Shown: positions 54,997-64,000 of the stretch, in pieces
Numbering within the stretch: the first letter of the stretch is position 1
Layout of the letters: every line of letters starts with the position of its first letter
Assembly: GCA_023664045.1 (NCBI GenBank)
Contig: JAMPGH010000001.1
Span: 203,846-267,845 of the forward strand
DNA: 64,000 nucleotides
Origin: Alistipes senegalensis
GTDB lineage: Bacteria > Bacteroidota > Bacteroidia > Bacteroidales > Rikenellaceae
Direction: 5' to 3'
Program-made: the position numbers and the translations under genes
The notes under the pieces: generated by a model
What the model was told of the DNA's origin: nothing
The model's input: the letters and a program-made list of their open reading frames with translations, nothing else
Database searches by the model: none

Positions 54997-55962
54997 CTAC
55001 TCTTGGGCCGGCGTCCCGTCGACGACGATCGTAGCGAAGCGGATCTTCACCTCCGAAAGCGTTCCCGGCATGGAGGAACCGTCGGCATTCATGCCGAGCG
55101 TCGTAGTCAGTCCGGTGCCGGAGAACGAGTAGAGCTTGTTGCCTTCGGCGTCTTCGGCCACCGCGATGGCGATTCGTCCGGCAGTAATGTACTGCGCAGC
55201 GCCCCGATCGTCGGCCGCCCAACTGCCGCCTGACCAACCGCCCCAGTCGGCGGGCAGTTTCCAGCCGTTGGCCATCGAGCCGGCCTCCGTGGCATTCTCC
55301 TTGACCGTGTAGGTGCCGCCGAGCTGCGATGCTTCCATGTTCTCGGCGTTGACGACCACGAACTGTCCGGCCGGCGTTCCGGCGGGATCGGAGACGACGA
55401 ACGTATATTGCATCACGCCCGGAACCGTACCCGCAACCTGTCCCATCGCGTCGGTCAGGAAGACAGGCTGCGCCGAGAAACGGATCGTATAGCCGCTCGC
55501 CTCGGGATCGTCCTCGCCGATTTCGAATGCGAGAGCGCCTCGGTAGTTGCACTGGAACTCCCGGCCGTCGGCCGTCGAGAGAAGCCCCGAGAAGATGTAG
55601 AGATCGTTTATCAGATTGACGTTCAGATTGCCCGAAGCCACGGCCTCCTTGCCGTCGAGCACGGCCGAGAACTCTTTGTCGGCCGCCACTGCGGCGGTGG
55701 CCGCATAGGTATTGGCTTTCAGCACCCACTCGGCGCTGCCGATGCGCATCTCCAGTGCATGCCCGTCGGCATCCTTGAAAGTCAGCACCAGCGCCTTGAT
55801 TCCCCTGCCCAGCTTTTCGGTCGCATGCTGCTCGACCGTCGTGAAGTCGTACCGGGCTATGTCGTCGTACGTGCCGCTCAGATCGTCGATCGGTTTTTCA
55901 TCGCACGAAACGGCGATGAACCCAATGAGCAAGGCGGTCAAAATAAATCGTATGTTTTTCAT
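54997..55962 (-). CDS. Surface lipoprotein of unknown family (SusE/F position)
   Basis: 321 residues with lipobox AVSC (Cys near 20). The rest is predicted beta-rich, with two similar parts (GNLNVNLINDLYIFSGLLS... and GTYTVKENATEAGSMANGWKL...) and a WGGWSGGSW patch near 240. I do not recognise a domain. It follows the SusD gene (31-base gap), the position of glycan-binding lipoproteins in PULs, so surface binding is the best guess. A 119-base gap with no clear signal separates it from the esterase gene. Confidence 0.65.
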   Translation of the reverse strand: MKNIRFILTALLIGFIAVSCDEKPIDDLSGTYDDIARYDFTTVEQHATEKLGRGIKALVLTFKDADGHALEMRIGSAEWVLKANTYAATAAVAADKEFSAVLDGKEAVASGNLNVNLINDLYIFSGLLSTADGREFQCNYRGALAFEIGEDDPEASGYTIRFSAQPVFLTDAMGQVAGTVPGVMQYTFVVSDPAGTPAGQFVVVNAENMEASQLGGTYTVKENATEAGSMANGWKLPADWGGWSGGSWAADDRGAAQYITAGRIAIAVAEDAEGNKLYSFSGTGLTTTLGMNADGSSMPGTLSEVKIRFATIVVDGTPAQE

Positions 55963-55993
55963 GATCGGTTTCGTTTTTTTGAGATTCCGGCGG

Positions 55994-57565
55994 CTATTGC
56001 CAGCCTTCGTTCTGTTTCATGTTGGGATTGAGCTCCATCTCCTTGCGCGGAATGGGCAGCAACTTATGCTTGGCCTTGAAGCCGTAGGTCGGATTGCTCC
56101 ATCGCCACTCCGTAGCCGTGCCCGTGAATGCGGGAATCTGCCGGCCCTGATCGGCCAGCACCGTTTCGGCGTCGCCCCAGCGGACGAGGTCCTGAAAACG
56201 CACGCTTTCCAGACACAGCTCCAGCCGCTTCTCTTTCTTCACGTCGTCGAGCGTTACCGACGAGAGCGGGGCCAGCTGCGCGCGGTCGCGGATGCGGTTG
56301 ACATAGTCCAGCGCCTTCGCATTGTCGCCGCCGAGCACGTGGGCCTCGGCCGCCAGCAGCAGCACTTCGGCATAGCGCATGACCCGATAGTTCGTCCAAA
56401 CGAACCACGGCTGCGAACCCGGAGAAACATTGTCCTCCTGCAGCAGGCGGGTTTTCCAGATGAAATAGCCTTCGTGGCCGGTGAGGCTCTCGCCCGGCAG
56501 CACCTTGACGCCTGCCGCCTCCATCTGCGCAGCGGTACGCAGCGTCCGGTTGAGCCGGTATCCGTTCTCGCCCTCCCTCTCCACGAAAGCGTCGTAGAGC
56601 GACTTGCGCGGGTTGAAGAATCCCCACGTACCGTTTTCGATGATCTTCGCGATCTCGCCCGTCATCTCCAGCCGGTCGGAGCGCCAGCCGTACATCAGGT
56701 AGAACATCGTGTTGTTCTCGAAGTGGGCCCAGCTCATCTGTTCGGGATCGTCGCGTTTCTGGATTTCGAGCATCGCCTCGCAGCTGTTGTTGTTGGCCGA
56801 GTGGAGCAGCATGTCGTAATCGCCCCGGAAGAGGTCGTACTTCTGCGATTCGATCACCTCGTCCAGAACGGCGGCCGCCTCGGCGTATTTACCCTGAAAC
56901 ACATAGGCTTTGCCCAACATGGCCTGTGCGACTTCGCGGGTTACGCGCATGCCCGTCGCCGTATCGTCGACGCCGCTCTTCGAGGGCAGCGCATCCGAAT
57001 CGATGGCCTCCTGGAGATCTTCTTCGATAAAGGCCCACAGCTGCTCCGCCGTGCTGTTGCTCTTGCGGTACTCGCCCGGAGCGAGCAGATGGTCGACTTT
57101 GGGAGCCGTGCCGAAGAGCGTTACCAGATCGAAATAGGCCCATGCGCGGAAGAAGCGGGCTTCGGCCACCGTACGGGCCTTGCCGGGCGTGTCGGGATCG
57201 ACCTTTCCGATGATGAGATTGGCCTTGTAAACGAGGGCGTACATCCCCGAATAAAAACCCTGCACGATGCCGTTGTCCGTGCCGAACGTATACTCGTTCA
57301 GTCGCTCCATGTCGGAGTTGTCGCCGCGTCCGCCGCCGCCCGCATAGACGTCGTCGGAGAGCAGGTTTTTGGCATAGAACCAGTTGGCGTAAAGCCCGTC
57401 CCACGTGCCGTAGAGCGATGCGAGCGCCTGCAGTGCCTCGTCGTCGGTTCGATAGAAATCGTCCTGACCGCCCATGTTGCCGTGTTTGGGAATATCGAGA
57501 TAGCTTTCGCAGCCGACCGCGAAAATCCACATCAGGGCCGACAACAAGATATATTTGGTTTTCAT
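55994..57565 (-). CDS. SusD/RagB-family surface glycan-binding lipoprotein
   Basis: 523 residues with lipobox FAVGC (Cys near 19). SusD elements: ARFFRAWAYFDLVTLFGTAPKVDH (about 138-161), VMRYAEVLLLAAEAHVLGGDNAKALDYVNRIR and EKRLELCLESVRFQDLVRWGDA, and a C-terminus of LLPIPRKEMELNPNMKQNEGW, the classic SusD end. It partners the SusC upstream (21-base gap) to capture oligosaccharides at the surface. Confidence 0.96.
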   Translation of the reverse strand: MKTKYILLSALMWIFAVGCESYLDIPKHGNMGGQDDFYRTDDEALQALASLYGTWDGLYANWFYAKNLLSDDVYAGGGGRGDNSDMERLNEYTFGTDNGIVQGFYSGMYALVYKANLIIGKVDPDTPGKARTVAEARFFRAWAYFDLVTLFGTAPKVDHLLAPGEYRKSNSTAEQLWAFIEEDLQEAIDSDALPSKSGVDDTATGMRVTREVAQAMLGKAYVFQGKYAEAAAVLDEVIESQKYDLFRGDYDMLLHSANNNSCEAMLEIQKRDDPEQMSWAHFENNTMFYLMYGWRSDRLEMTGEIAKIIENGTWGFFNPRKSLYDAFVEREGENGYRLNRTLRTAAQMEAAGVKVLPGESLTGHEGYFIWKTRLLQEDNVSPGSQPWFVWTNYRVMRYAEVLLLAAEAHVLGGDNAKALDYVNRIRDRAQLAPLSSVTLDDVKKEKRLELCLESVRFQDLVRWGDAETVLADQGRQIPAFTGTATEWRWSNPTYGFKAKHKLLPIPRKEMELNPNMKQNEGWQ

Positions 57566-57586
57566 CGTTTCGTTAGTTGAGATTGG

Positions 57587-60500
57587 TTAAAATTCGACGT
57601 TGAGACCGAACACGACCTTTTTCGAGCCCGGATAGGAGCCCTTGTCGATGCCCATGCCCGAAGTGGCGTTCGTCGCGGCTTCGGGATCGAATCCGGGATA
57701 TTTCGAGAACGTTACGAAGTCGTCCAGCGAAACATACACGCGCAGATGCTGGATGAAGGCCTTTTTGGTCCACGGCTTCGGGAACGTATAGCCCAGCTGG
57801 ATCTGCTTGATCTTGAAGAACGAACCGTCGTAGACCATCGCATCGGAGTACTGGTATTTGTCCATGTTGTTGGCATTGGCGCGCGGCACCGTACCCGAGG
57901 TGTTCTGCGCCGTCCAGCGGTTGTCGTAGAACACCTCTTTCAGCTTGTTGGAAGCCTGACGGTCGAACTTGTTGATGCAGTTGAAGATGTCGTTGCCCTG
58001 CGAACCGGTGCCGAAAACGGTCAGGTCGAGACCTTTCCATGCCGCCGTCAGCGTGATGCCGTAGGTGAAGTCGGGAATGGCGTCGCCGATATAGGTCAGG
58101 TCGCCGTCGCTCACGTCGCCGCTGCCGTCGAGATCCTCGAACGTGGGATCGCCCGTCGCAGGATCTACGCCCGCGAATTTGTAACCCCGGAAATAATAGA
58201 TGGGATAGCCCTTCTCGAAGTAGGTGATGGGCGTGTTGTGGAACGTCGTGCCCGACAGGCGCACCAGCGAGGGATCGAGGTAGGTTACCTTGTTTTTCAG
58301 CGTAGCGATGTTCCCGCGCACCGAGTAGGAGAAATCGCCCACGCGGTCGCGCCAGCCCAGCTCGATTTCCCAGCCGCGGTTGCTGACATTGCCGGCGTTG
58401 ATGGGCGAAACCGTACCGCCGACGATCAGCGAAGGCGTGGTGCCGCCGACCAGCAGGTCTTTGGTCTTCTTGTCGTACCAGTCGAGGCTGAACGTCAGCC
58501 GGTCGTTGAAGAACCGGGCGTCCAGACCGATGTCGACCTGCTCGGAGGTCTCCCACTTCAGCTCGGGATTGCCCATCGAACTGGGAGCGGAACCCTGCGT
58601 ATAGTTGTTGCCCGGCACGAAAGGATAGATGCGGTCCAGCGCCATGTCGGTGCTGTAGCTGTAACCGCTCAAGGCGGCGAGGCTACCGTTCTGACCCCAG
58701 CTTGCACGGAGTTTGAGGCTGGAAACCCACCTGCGGGCCGGTTCGAAGAAGGGCTCCTCCGAGATCGCCCAGCCGGCCGAGACGGCAGGGAAGTAACCCC
58801 AGCGATTCGACGCGGGAAGCTGCGCGAGGTCGGCGGCATCGGCGCGCAGCGAAGCCTGAATCATATAGCGTCCGGCGAATTCGTAGCCCACGCGGCCGAA
58901 ATAGGAGAGTTTCGCCGATTCGGTCTCTTCGCCGCTGACGCTCTTGGTGGCCGACGCATTGGCATAGTTGAGGTACCAGAAGAGCGGATCGTTCTTTTTC
59001 AGCGCATTCTCCTCGTTGCCGGCAAGACTGCCGTTGACATAGTTGTAGGAGGATTTCTGGAACGACATGCCGATCATGGCCGAGAGGGTGTGCCGGCCGA
59101 AAGTCCGCATGTAGCTGGCGAAGTTCTCCCACTGATAATAGATCGACGTGGAGGAACCGGCCGAATAACCCAGATAGGGATTGATGCGTTCGGAATTGTT
59201 GTAGCTCGGCAACGAGACCGTGGAGGTACGCGTGCCCGAGAGGCGGTAACCGAAGCGCGAGGTGATGGTCAACCCCTTCACCGGTTTCAGATCGCCGTAG
59301 AGCGATCCCGTAACGTTGAAGCCGCCGCTCTTGCCGACGTTGTTGTCGCGCATGATCAGAGGCTGGCCGAATTCGCCCGTGAAGAACGGAGAGACCGAGT
59401 AATAGTTGCCGCGGGCATCCTTGAGCAGAGGTTGGCCGTTGTTCAGGGCCGAAAGCATGTTCATCGGCAGCCTGTCGGGCGCATAGACGTCCGGCGTGAG
59501 CGGATCCATCAGCAGCACCGACGCCAGCAGACTGCCGTACTCGTCGGCTTCGGCCACCGTGCGGGTATCGTACTTCTCGATCTGATTGGTCGAACCCACT
59601 TTCAGCCACGGCTTGATCTCGTATTCGCCGTTGACGGTAGCCGTCAGCCGCTTGTAGGTGTCGGCATCGCCCTTGACGATGCCGTCGTTGTCCAGATAGG
59701 AGAGCGAAAGGTAATAGTTGCCCCGTTCGTTGCCGTTCGTGAAGGCGATGTTGTGTTTCTGCATCGTGCTCGTTTCGAACGTTACGTCGGTCCACGACGT
59801 GTTGGTTACGCCGTCCCAGTTGCCCAGCAGGAAGTCGCGCGAGAGGATCTTACCCTCGGTCATGTATTCGATATACTGTTCGGAATTGAGCATCTTGGGA
59901 ATGCGGGCCAGCGACTGCCACGAATACTGGAAATCGTAGGTCAGCTTGCCTCTGCCCGCCGAACCTTTCTTGGTGGAGATCAGCACCACGCCGTTGCCGG
60001 CTTCGGCACCGTAGATCGCGGCCGAAGCGGCATCCTTGAGCACCTCCATCGAGGCGATGTCGTTGGGATCGATGCCGCTGACGTCGCTCAGCCGGATGCC
60101 GTCGACCACATAAAGCGGATTGGAGGAGACATTCGACGAGAAGCCGCGCACGCGCACCGTCGGCGAAGCGCCCGGAGCCGACGAGCCCTGAATGACCTGC
60201 ACGCCGGCCGTCTTGCCCTGCAGGGCCGACTGGGCGTTGGTGATCGTGCGGTTCTGCATGTCCTCGGCTTTCACCTGAGAAATCGCGCCCGTTACCGAAC
60301 TCTTCTTCTGTACGCCGTAACCGACGACGACCACTTCGTCCACGGTCTGGGAATCTTCGTGCAGCACGGCGTCGACCACGTCGCCCGAGACTACGATCCG
60401 CTGCGGAACATAGCCCAGATAGGAGAACTCCAGCGTCGCCCCCGGAGCCACGGTCAGGACATAGCGACCGTTCAGGTCGGTTACGGTACCGTTGATCGTG

Positions 60501-60664
60501 CCCTGCTCGATCACGTTCACGCCGATCATGGGATTGTGCCGATCGTCGAGCACCGTACCTGAAACCTGAGCGGGCCCTTGCGCCGATACCCTCGGCAGGA
60601 ATCCCACGAGCAAGAGCACTGCCAACAGCACGCTCTTCGCTTGATGCGAGTAAAAGTTTTTCAT
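57587..60664 (-). CDS. SusC-type TonB-linked outer-membrane glycan transporter
   Basis: 1025 residues. Signal peptide, carboxypeptidase-regulatory domain (VSGTVLDDRHNPMIGVNVIEQGT, about 33-115), then VDEVVVVGYGVQKKSSVTGAI (plug start), LYVVDGIRLSDVSGIDPNDIASM and a barrel ending SKKVVFGLNVEF. It is the second SusC in the window, with SusD downstream. Upstream by 26 bases is the type-B carboxylesterase gene, so the operon runs from 62337 to 48707. Confidence 0.96.
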   Translation of the reverse strand: MKNFYSHQAKSVLLAVLLLVGFLPRVSAQGPAQVSGTVLDDRHNPMIGVNVIEQGTINGTVTDLNGRYVLTVAPGATLEFSYLGYVPQRIVVSGDVVDAVLHEDSQTVDEVVVVGYGVQKKSSVTGAISQVKAEDMQNRTITNAQSALQGKTAGVQVIQGSSAPGASPTVRVRGFSSNVSSNPLYVVDGIRLSDVSGIDPNDIASMEVLKDAASAAIYGAEAGNGVVLISTKKGSAGRGKLTYDFQYSWQSLARIPKMLNSEQYIEYMTEGKILSRDFLLGNWDGVTNTSWTDVTFETSTMQKHNIAFTNGNERGNYYLSLSYLDNDGIVKGDADTYKRLTATVNGEYEIKPWLKVGSTNQIEKYDTRTVAEADEYGSLLASVLLMDPLTPDVYAPDRLPMNMLSALNNGQPLLKDARGNYYSVSPFFTGEFGQPLIMRDNNVGKSGGFNVTGSLYGDLKPVKGLTITSRFGYRLSGTRTSTVSLPSYNNSERINPYLGYSAGSSTSIYYQWENFASYMRTFGRHTLSAMIGMSFQKSSYNYVNGSLAGNEENALKKNDPLFWYLNYANASATKSVSGEETESAKLSYFGRVGYEFAGRYMIQASLRADAADLAQLPASNRWGYFPAVSAGWAISEEPFFEPARRWVSSLKLRASWGQNGSLAALSGYSYSTDMALDRIYPFVPGNNYTQGSAPSSMGNPELKWETSEQVDIGLDARFFNDRLTFSLDWYDKKTKDLLVGGTTPSLIVGGTVSPINAGNVSNRGWEIELGWRDRVGDFSYSVRGNIATLKNKVTYLDPSLVRLSGTTFHNTPITYFEKGYPIYYFRGYKFAGVDPATGDPTFEDLDGSGDVSDGDLTYIGDAIPDFTYGITLTAAWKGLDLTVFGTGSQGNDIFNCINKFDRQASNKLKEVFYDNRWTAQNTSGTVPRANANNMDKYQYSDAMVYDGSFFKIKQIQLGYTFPKPWTKKAFIQHLRVYVSLDDFVTFSKYPGFDPEAATNATSGMGIDKGSYPGSKKVVFGLNVEF

Positions 60665-60690
60665 TGGTTATGGATTAGGTTAAGGTTGTG

Positions 60691-62337
60691 TCAGAAACCG
60701 CGGGTCGGAAATTCGCGCACCAAAGCGATGAGCTCCCGGTCGTGGTTGTACGTCATCTTGCATTCGGCGTCGAACAGGAGCGTAGCGCCCCGTTCGGCAT
60801 CGTAAGGTTCCCATTCGGGCAGGCCCCCGGCCGACGGCACGCCGCAGCGGGCGAAGCTGATCCATGCGTCGCTCATCTTCGCGCCCAGCGCCCGGGCTTC
60901 GGCGCCGCCGCCCGTCATCGAAGCATGACGCACGACATTGTCGAAGACGAAAGGAATCTCCATGCAGTGGGTGCTGCGGAGTATTCCGTCCATGACGGGC
61001 GACTCCCAGCAGAACATATACATATAGACGGGTGCGCCCTGCTGTGCCGCCTTGAGCCGGCCCTGTTCGAGAGCGCCCGGCCGGAAGACGGCATCGAAAT
61101 CGATCAGATCTTTCGGACCGTAATCGGGATAAGCCGCGGCGAACGCCTCCAGAAATTCATCGGTCCGGTCGCCGTAGCGGCGGCGCAGCAATTCGACGGC
61201 CTGCTCCTCGGTCGCCCGACGGAGCGCCGGCACATAGGTGGTCATCGAAAATTCATGGCGCGTCGTTCCGATAATCATGGGAATATCTTTCGACTGGGCG
61301 GGAGCCTGCGGATCGAAGGGCTGCCGGGGCAGCACCTCGCCGTCGACGGTCGGCGCCCAGCCGAACATGAAGGAGGAGATGCCCTCCGTCCGCGCTTGGG
61401 CCTGCACTTCGGCCACCGCCTCCTGACCCGCCGCCAGCAGCCGTTCGTAGGGAACGTCGCCGATCTTATCCACTTCGGAGGCCCGCAGACCCAGCTTGGC
61501 GACCGTCGCGCGGCCGATACGACGGGAATACTTCGCCTCCATCGTGCGCAGCATCGAACCGCTCTGCACGATCGCCTTGTGGAAAAGGCCGGCCGCCGCC
61601 GGCGTCGCGAGCAGGGTCGACACCTTTCCGCCGCCGCCCGACTGACCGAAAATCGTTACGTTCGAGGCGTCGCCGCCGAAAGCCTCGATGTTGTCGTGCA
61701 CCCACTGCAGGGCGGCCACCAGATCGAGCAGGCCGACATTGCCCGAACGGGCGTACTTTTCGCCGAAAGAGGAGAGATCGAGGAAACCGAGGACGTTCAA
61801 ACGATGGTTGAGCGTTACCACCACCACGTCGCCCCGCCGGGCGAGATTCGCCCCGTCGTAGGAGGGAAGTTCCTGACCCGACCCGGCGGAATAGCCGCCG
61901 CCGTGCAGCCACACCATCACCGGCCGCCGTTTCCCGTCGGCGATGCCCGGCGTCCAGACATTGGCCCGCAAGCAGTCTTCGCCAGCATATCCGTCATCCC
62001 AGGCAAAAGAAAAAGCCATCTCGTCGCTTTGCCAGCCGGCCCGTTCGGCTTGCGGACAAGCGGGTCCGTAGGCCCGGGAGCTGCGAATGCCCTCCCATCG
62101 GTCCGGCGCCGCGGGAGGCATGAAGCGCTCGGCTTTGGCATACGGGATACCTTTAAAGGTAAAAATGCCGTCTTCGTGGTAGCCGGCCACAAGTCCCGAG
62201 CAGGTCCGGACGATGCCGCAGGAGGACGAAGCCTCGATCTCCCCGCTTTGCGACGCATCTCTGCCGGTCATGACGCCGGCCCCGACAACGATGGCGGCGA
62301 CTGCGAGAATCGCCGACAACAGCGTGATTTTCTTCAT
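60691..62337 (-). CDS. Type-B carboxylesterase
   Basis: 548 residues from the ATG at 62337 (MKKITLLSAILAVAAIVVG, a signal or membrane anchor). Carboxylesterase motifs: FKGIPYAKAERF, VMVWLHGGGYSAGSG (oxyanion hole), NVTIFGQSGGGGKVSTL with nucleophile Ser, GTTRHEFSM (acidic residue region) and THCMEIPFVF with the catalytic His. It hydrolyses esters, possibly acetyl or aryl groups on the PUL substrate. First gene of the second PUL operon, with a -7 box TACATTTG (minus strand) at 62365-62372. Upstream frame extension was rejected because it lacks a signal. Confidence 0.85.
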   Translation of the reverse strand: MKKITLLSAILAVAAIVVGAGVMTGRDASQSGEIEASSSCGIVRTCSGLVAGYHEDGIFTFKGIPYAKAERFMPPAAPDRWEGIRSSRAYGPACPQAERAGWQSDEMAFSFAWDDGYAGEDCLRANVWTPGIADGKRRPVMVWLHGGGYSAGSGQELPSYDGANLARRGDVVVVTLNHRLNVLGFLDLSSFGEKYARSGNVGLLDLVAALQWVHDNIEAFGGDASNVTIFGQSGGGGKVSTLLATPAAAGLFHKAIVQSGSMLRTMEAKYSRRIGRATVAKLGLRASEVDKIGDVPYERLLAAGQEAVAEVQAQARTEGISSFMFGWAPTVDGEVLPRQPFDPQAPAQSKDIPMIIGTTRHEFSMTTYVPALRRATEEQAVELLRRRYGDRTDEFLEAFAAAYPDYGPKDLIDFDAVFRPGALEQGRLKAAQQGAPVYMYMFCWESPVMDGILRSTHCMEIPFVFDNVVRHASMTGGGAEARALGAKMSDAWISFARCGVPSAGGLPEWEPYDAERGATLLFDAECKMTYNHDRELIALVREFPTRGF

Positions 62338-62364
62338 AGGTTCGGTAGTTTGATTTCGGTCATA

Positions 62365-62372
62365 CAAATGTA
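62365..62372 (-). promoter_or_regulatory. -7 box of the second PUL operon
   Basis: CAAATGTA on the plus strand is TACATTTG on the minus strand, 28 bases before the ATG at 62337. No -33 box is visible, as expected for a promoter needing an activator. Confidence 0.5.
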
Positions 62373-62419
62373 GAAGAGCTGTTCCGCAGCGGTTTTTTCG
62401 TTCGTTCCGAAGATTTGGC

Positions 62420-62473
62420 TCTGCGTTCAAAAGCGCTTTCCTATTTGTTCAAAAGTTTGTCTCTGCATTCAAA
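62420..62473. promoter_or_regulatory. Direct repeats, candidate HTCS operator
   Basis: TTCAAAAG at 62426-62433 and 62448-62455, and TTCAAA at 62468-62473, spaced 22 and 20 bases (two helical turns each). The outer two share a longer form, CTCTGC(G/A)TTCAAA. They lie upstream of the minus-strand PUL promoter, where an HTCS activator would bind, and just before the sensor gene's own promoter. Confidence 0.45.
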
Positions 62474-62488
62474 TCGCCCTTTCGGCGG

Positions 62489-62518
62489 TTTGTCGGAGCG
62501 AAAAAATCATTATACTTG
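62489..62518 (+). promoter_or_regulatory. Promoter of the HTCS-type sensor gene
   Basis: TTTG at 62489-62492, an 18-base spacer and TATACTTG at 62511-62518 (one mismatch to TAnnTTTG). It lies 44 bases before the ATG at 62563. Confidence 0.5.
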
Positions 62519-62562
62519 TAAGGTCGGAATCGCATCGCCGTCCGACCCCCAAACCGAAACCG

Positions 62563-64000
62563 ATGAAAACACGCGTCGTTTTGCTCGCGGCACTCCTGCT
62601 CGCATCTTCGTGCCGACAATCCCCCGCCGTGGACGACAGACATGACGAACCGGACAACCCGGTCGTCGCCGGCAACATCTCCAACCAGACGGTCAACGCC
62701 TTCGCCGAAGATGCGCAAGGCCACATCTGGATCGCCACCTTCCGCGGGCTGAACAAGTACGACGCCAAGAACTTCTACCAGTATTTCTGCACGGACGACA
62801 TGGCGGGACTGCCCGACAACAACATCAAGGACCTGTTCCGCGACTCGCAGAAGAGGCTGTGGATCGCGACCGTCAACGGCGTATGCCGCTATACCGAGCA
62901 GGACAACTTCCGCCGAATCCCCATCAACTACGGCAACCAGAACGGTTATCAGTTCGTCGAAAGCCGCAGCGGACGGATCTTTCTCAACACGGTCCTCCAG
63001 CTCTACGCCTACGACCCGGCGAGCGGATGTTTCGAGTGCGCGATTCCCGACCTCGATCCCGACCGCACTTTCACCAACAGATGCCACATCGACCGCAACG
63101 ACAACCTGTGGATCGCCAATTCGCTGGAAGTGCGCTGCTACGATCCTGCGACCCTGCAGCTTCGGGAGAGCTTTCCGGCGGAGGGCTATCCGACCTACTC
63201 CTACCTGCAGGAGAACGGCGATCTGTGGCTGACGGGCAACCGCTCGATCGCCCTCTTCGACACGGACACGCACCGGTTCGTTCCCGTTCCCGAAGTTCTC
63301 GTACGGCATCCCGTACTCTCGCAGGCGCACATCGACTACATCCACCCCTTCGGGCCCGACGGGTTGCTGCTCAACACCTCGCGCCACGGCATGTTCTACT
63401 ACGATTTCGTTGCCCGGACGGTGGTCCATCAAGACGAAACCGGCTTCCCGTTCGAGGCGCCGAAGTTCAAAATCAGCCGGATATTCACCGATTCGCACAA
63501 GAATCTGTGGATCGGATCGACGGATCAGGGCTATGCGGTGCACTACAGCTACAAAGCGCAATTCAACAACAACAACTACCTGCGCTCGTGGATGAAAAAC
63601 AAATCCGTAACGGCCCTGGCCGTCGACCGATCCGGACACCTGTGGATTTCGACCCTCACCGACGGTCTCTACCTGTACGATCTTGCCGGCCGGCGCATCG
63701 AAAAGGTTTCTCTGCCGGAATTGCCGTTGCAGACCGACAGCAAGCGTTCGGTCGTGGACTACATTTTCGCCGATGACGAGGATGCGCTTTGGTTGTCGAT
63801 CGACAATTACATGGTAGTCAAGTGCATATACCGTCCCTCAAGCGGGGGGGGGAGATTGCGGGCCGAAGCCTCCTATCCGATGTTTTATCCGCGATTCATT
63901 ACGCAGGACCGCAACCGAACGATTTGGGTATCGACCGGCAGCGAATATGTCTACTCGATGCGCAAAGGCGAAAACCGCTTCTCGGCCACGCGGGTTTTCT
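62563..64000 (+). CDS. Hybrid two-component-type sensor (periplasmic beta-propeller part; truncated by window)
   Basis: The frame from the ATG at 62563 is open to the window edge (about 479 residues). A signal with lipobox-like ASSC is followed by two-bladed propeller repeats of the reg_prop type: GHIWIATFRGLNKYD (about 53-67), KRLWIATVNGVCRY, DNLWIANSLEVRCYD, KNLWIGSTDQGYAV and GHLWISTLTDGLYLYD. This is the sensor half of Bacteroidetes HTCS proteins, which control adjacent PULs. The Y_Y_Y, kinase, receiver and AraC parts would lie beyond the edge, so they are not seen. A run of nine G bases (63844-63852) lies inside the frame, coding GGG. It is divergent from the second PUL. Confidence 0.85.
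   Translation, partial: MKTRVVLLAALLLASSCRQSPAVDDRHDEPDNPVVAGNISNQTVNAFAEDAQGHIWIATFRGLNKYDAKNFYQYFCTDDMAGLPDNNIKDLFRDSQKRLWIATVNGVCRYTEQDNFRRIPINYGNQNGYQFVESRSGRIFLNTVLQLYAYDPASGCFECAIPDLDPDRTFTNRCHIDRNDNLWIANSLEVRCYDPATLQLRESFPAEGYPTYSYLQENGDLWLTGNRSIALFDTDTHRFVPVPEVLVRHPVLSQAHIDYIHPFGPDGLLLNTSRHGMFYYDFVARTVVHQDETGFPFEAPKFKISRIFTDSHKNLWIGSTDQGYAVHYSYKAQFNNNNYLRSWMKNKSVTALAVDRSGHLWISTLTDGLYLYDLAGRRIEKVSLPELPLQTDSKRSVVDYIFADDEDALWLSIDNYMVVKCIYRPSSGGGRLRAEASYPMFYPRFITQDRNRTIWVSTGSEYVYSMRKGENRFSATRVF

Noticed and set aside
57746..60562. Long open plus-strand frame opposite the second susC
   Set aside because: Same antisense artefact; no motif and no start context.

Overview
The window looks like a chromosome segment of a gut Bacteroidales of the Alistipes/Rikenellaceae type. 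Evidence: two SusC/SusD polysaccharide utilisation loci (PULs), a hybrid two-component-type sensor, Bacteroidetes-style promoters (a TAnnTTTG -7 box in front of many genes), absence of Shine-Dalgarno spacing, and a GC-rich core. The genus is an inference from composition and gene style, not from a marker gene.

1-9,730 is a horizontally acquired block, visibly more AT-rich than the rest. It starts with three small minus-strand genes of a conjugative-transposon type (a DUF3873-like protein cut by the window edge, an 85-aa protein and a small membrane protein), then an AAA+/DUF4143 ATPase. Next comes a tightly packed four-gene operon (2,640-9,002): NurA-like nuclease, HerA-like translocase, Hsp90/GHKL-type ATPase with a coiled coil, and a radical SAM protein with a B12-binding-like N-terminus. 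Last is a fragment resembling the C-terminal half of the DarG antitoxin without its macrodomain. The four-gene cassette is the best candidate for an undescribed system, most simply an anti-phage or anti-plasmid defence system. At the junction with the core (9,770-9,998) lies a gene-free transcription unit with promoter, three hairpins and a strong terminator: a candidate structured ncRNA of about 190 nt.

10,380-18,770 is core: a TonB-dependent receptor divergent from a porin, a DEDDh exonuclease, guaA, a small membrane protein and guaB in one operon, and a DeoR/AgaR-type repressor.

19,111-38,237 is one long plus-strand locus coupling a PUL to a cytoplasmic tagatose/galactosamine pathway: AgaS-type isomerase/deaminase, GatZ/KbaZ-like subunit, PfkB kinase, GatY/KbaY-like aldolase, secreted amidohydrolase, GH36-like alpha-galactosidase/alpha-GalNAc-ase, SusC, SusD, a three-domain CBM9-like surface lipoprotein, a DUF4874/DUF4832 lipoprotein, an EamA transporter, a DUF5106-thioredoxin lipoprotein and a GH31 glycosidase. 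The divergent DeoR-type regulator and a palindrome between the promoter boxes suggest repression until a phosphorylated sugar appears. Proposed target: alpha-galactose or alpha-GalNAc glycans.

38,296-48,390 is housekeeping: panB, a TrmH-type methyltransferase, an outer-membrane protein, glnS, and a minus-strand run containing an Ala/Pro-rich protein, rsmI, a DUF389 membrane protein, an LpxL-type acyltransferase and a family 2 glycosyltransferase. 48,707-62,337 is a second PUL on the minus strand (type-B carboxylesterase, SusC, SusD, lipoprotein, CE1-like esterase, two GH3 enzymes). Divergent to it, a beta-propeller sensor of HTCS type runs off the right edge.
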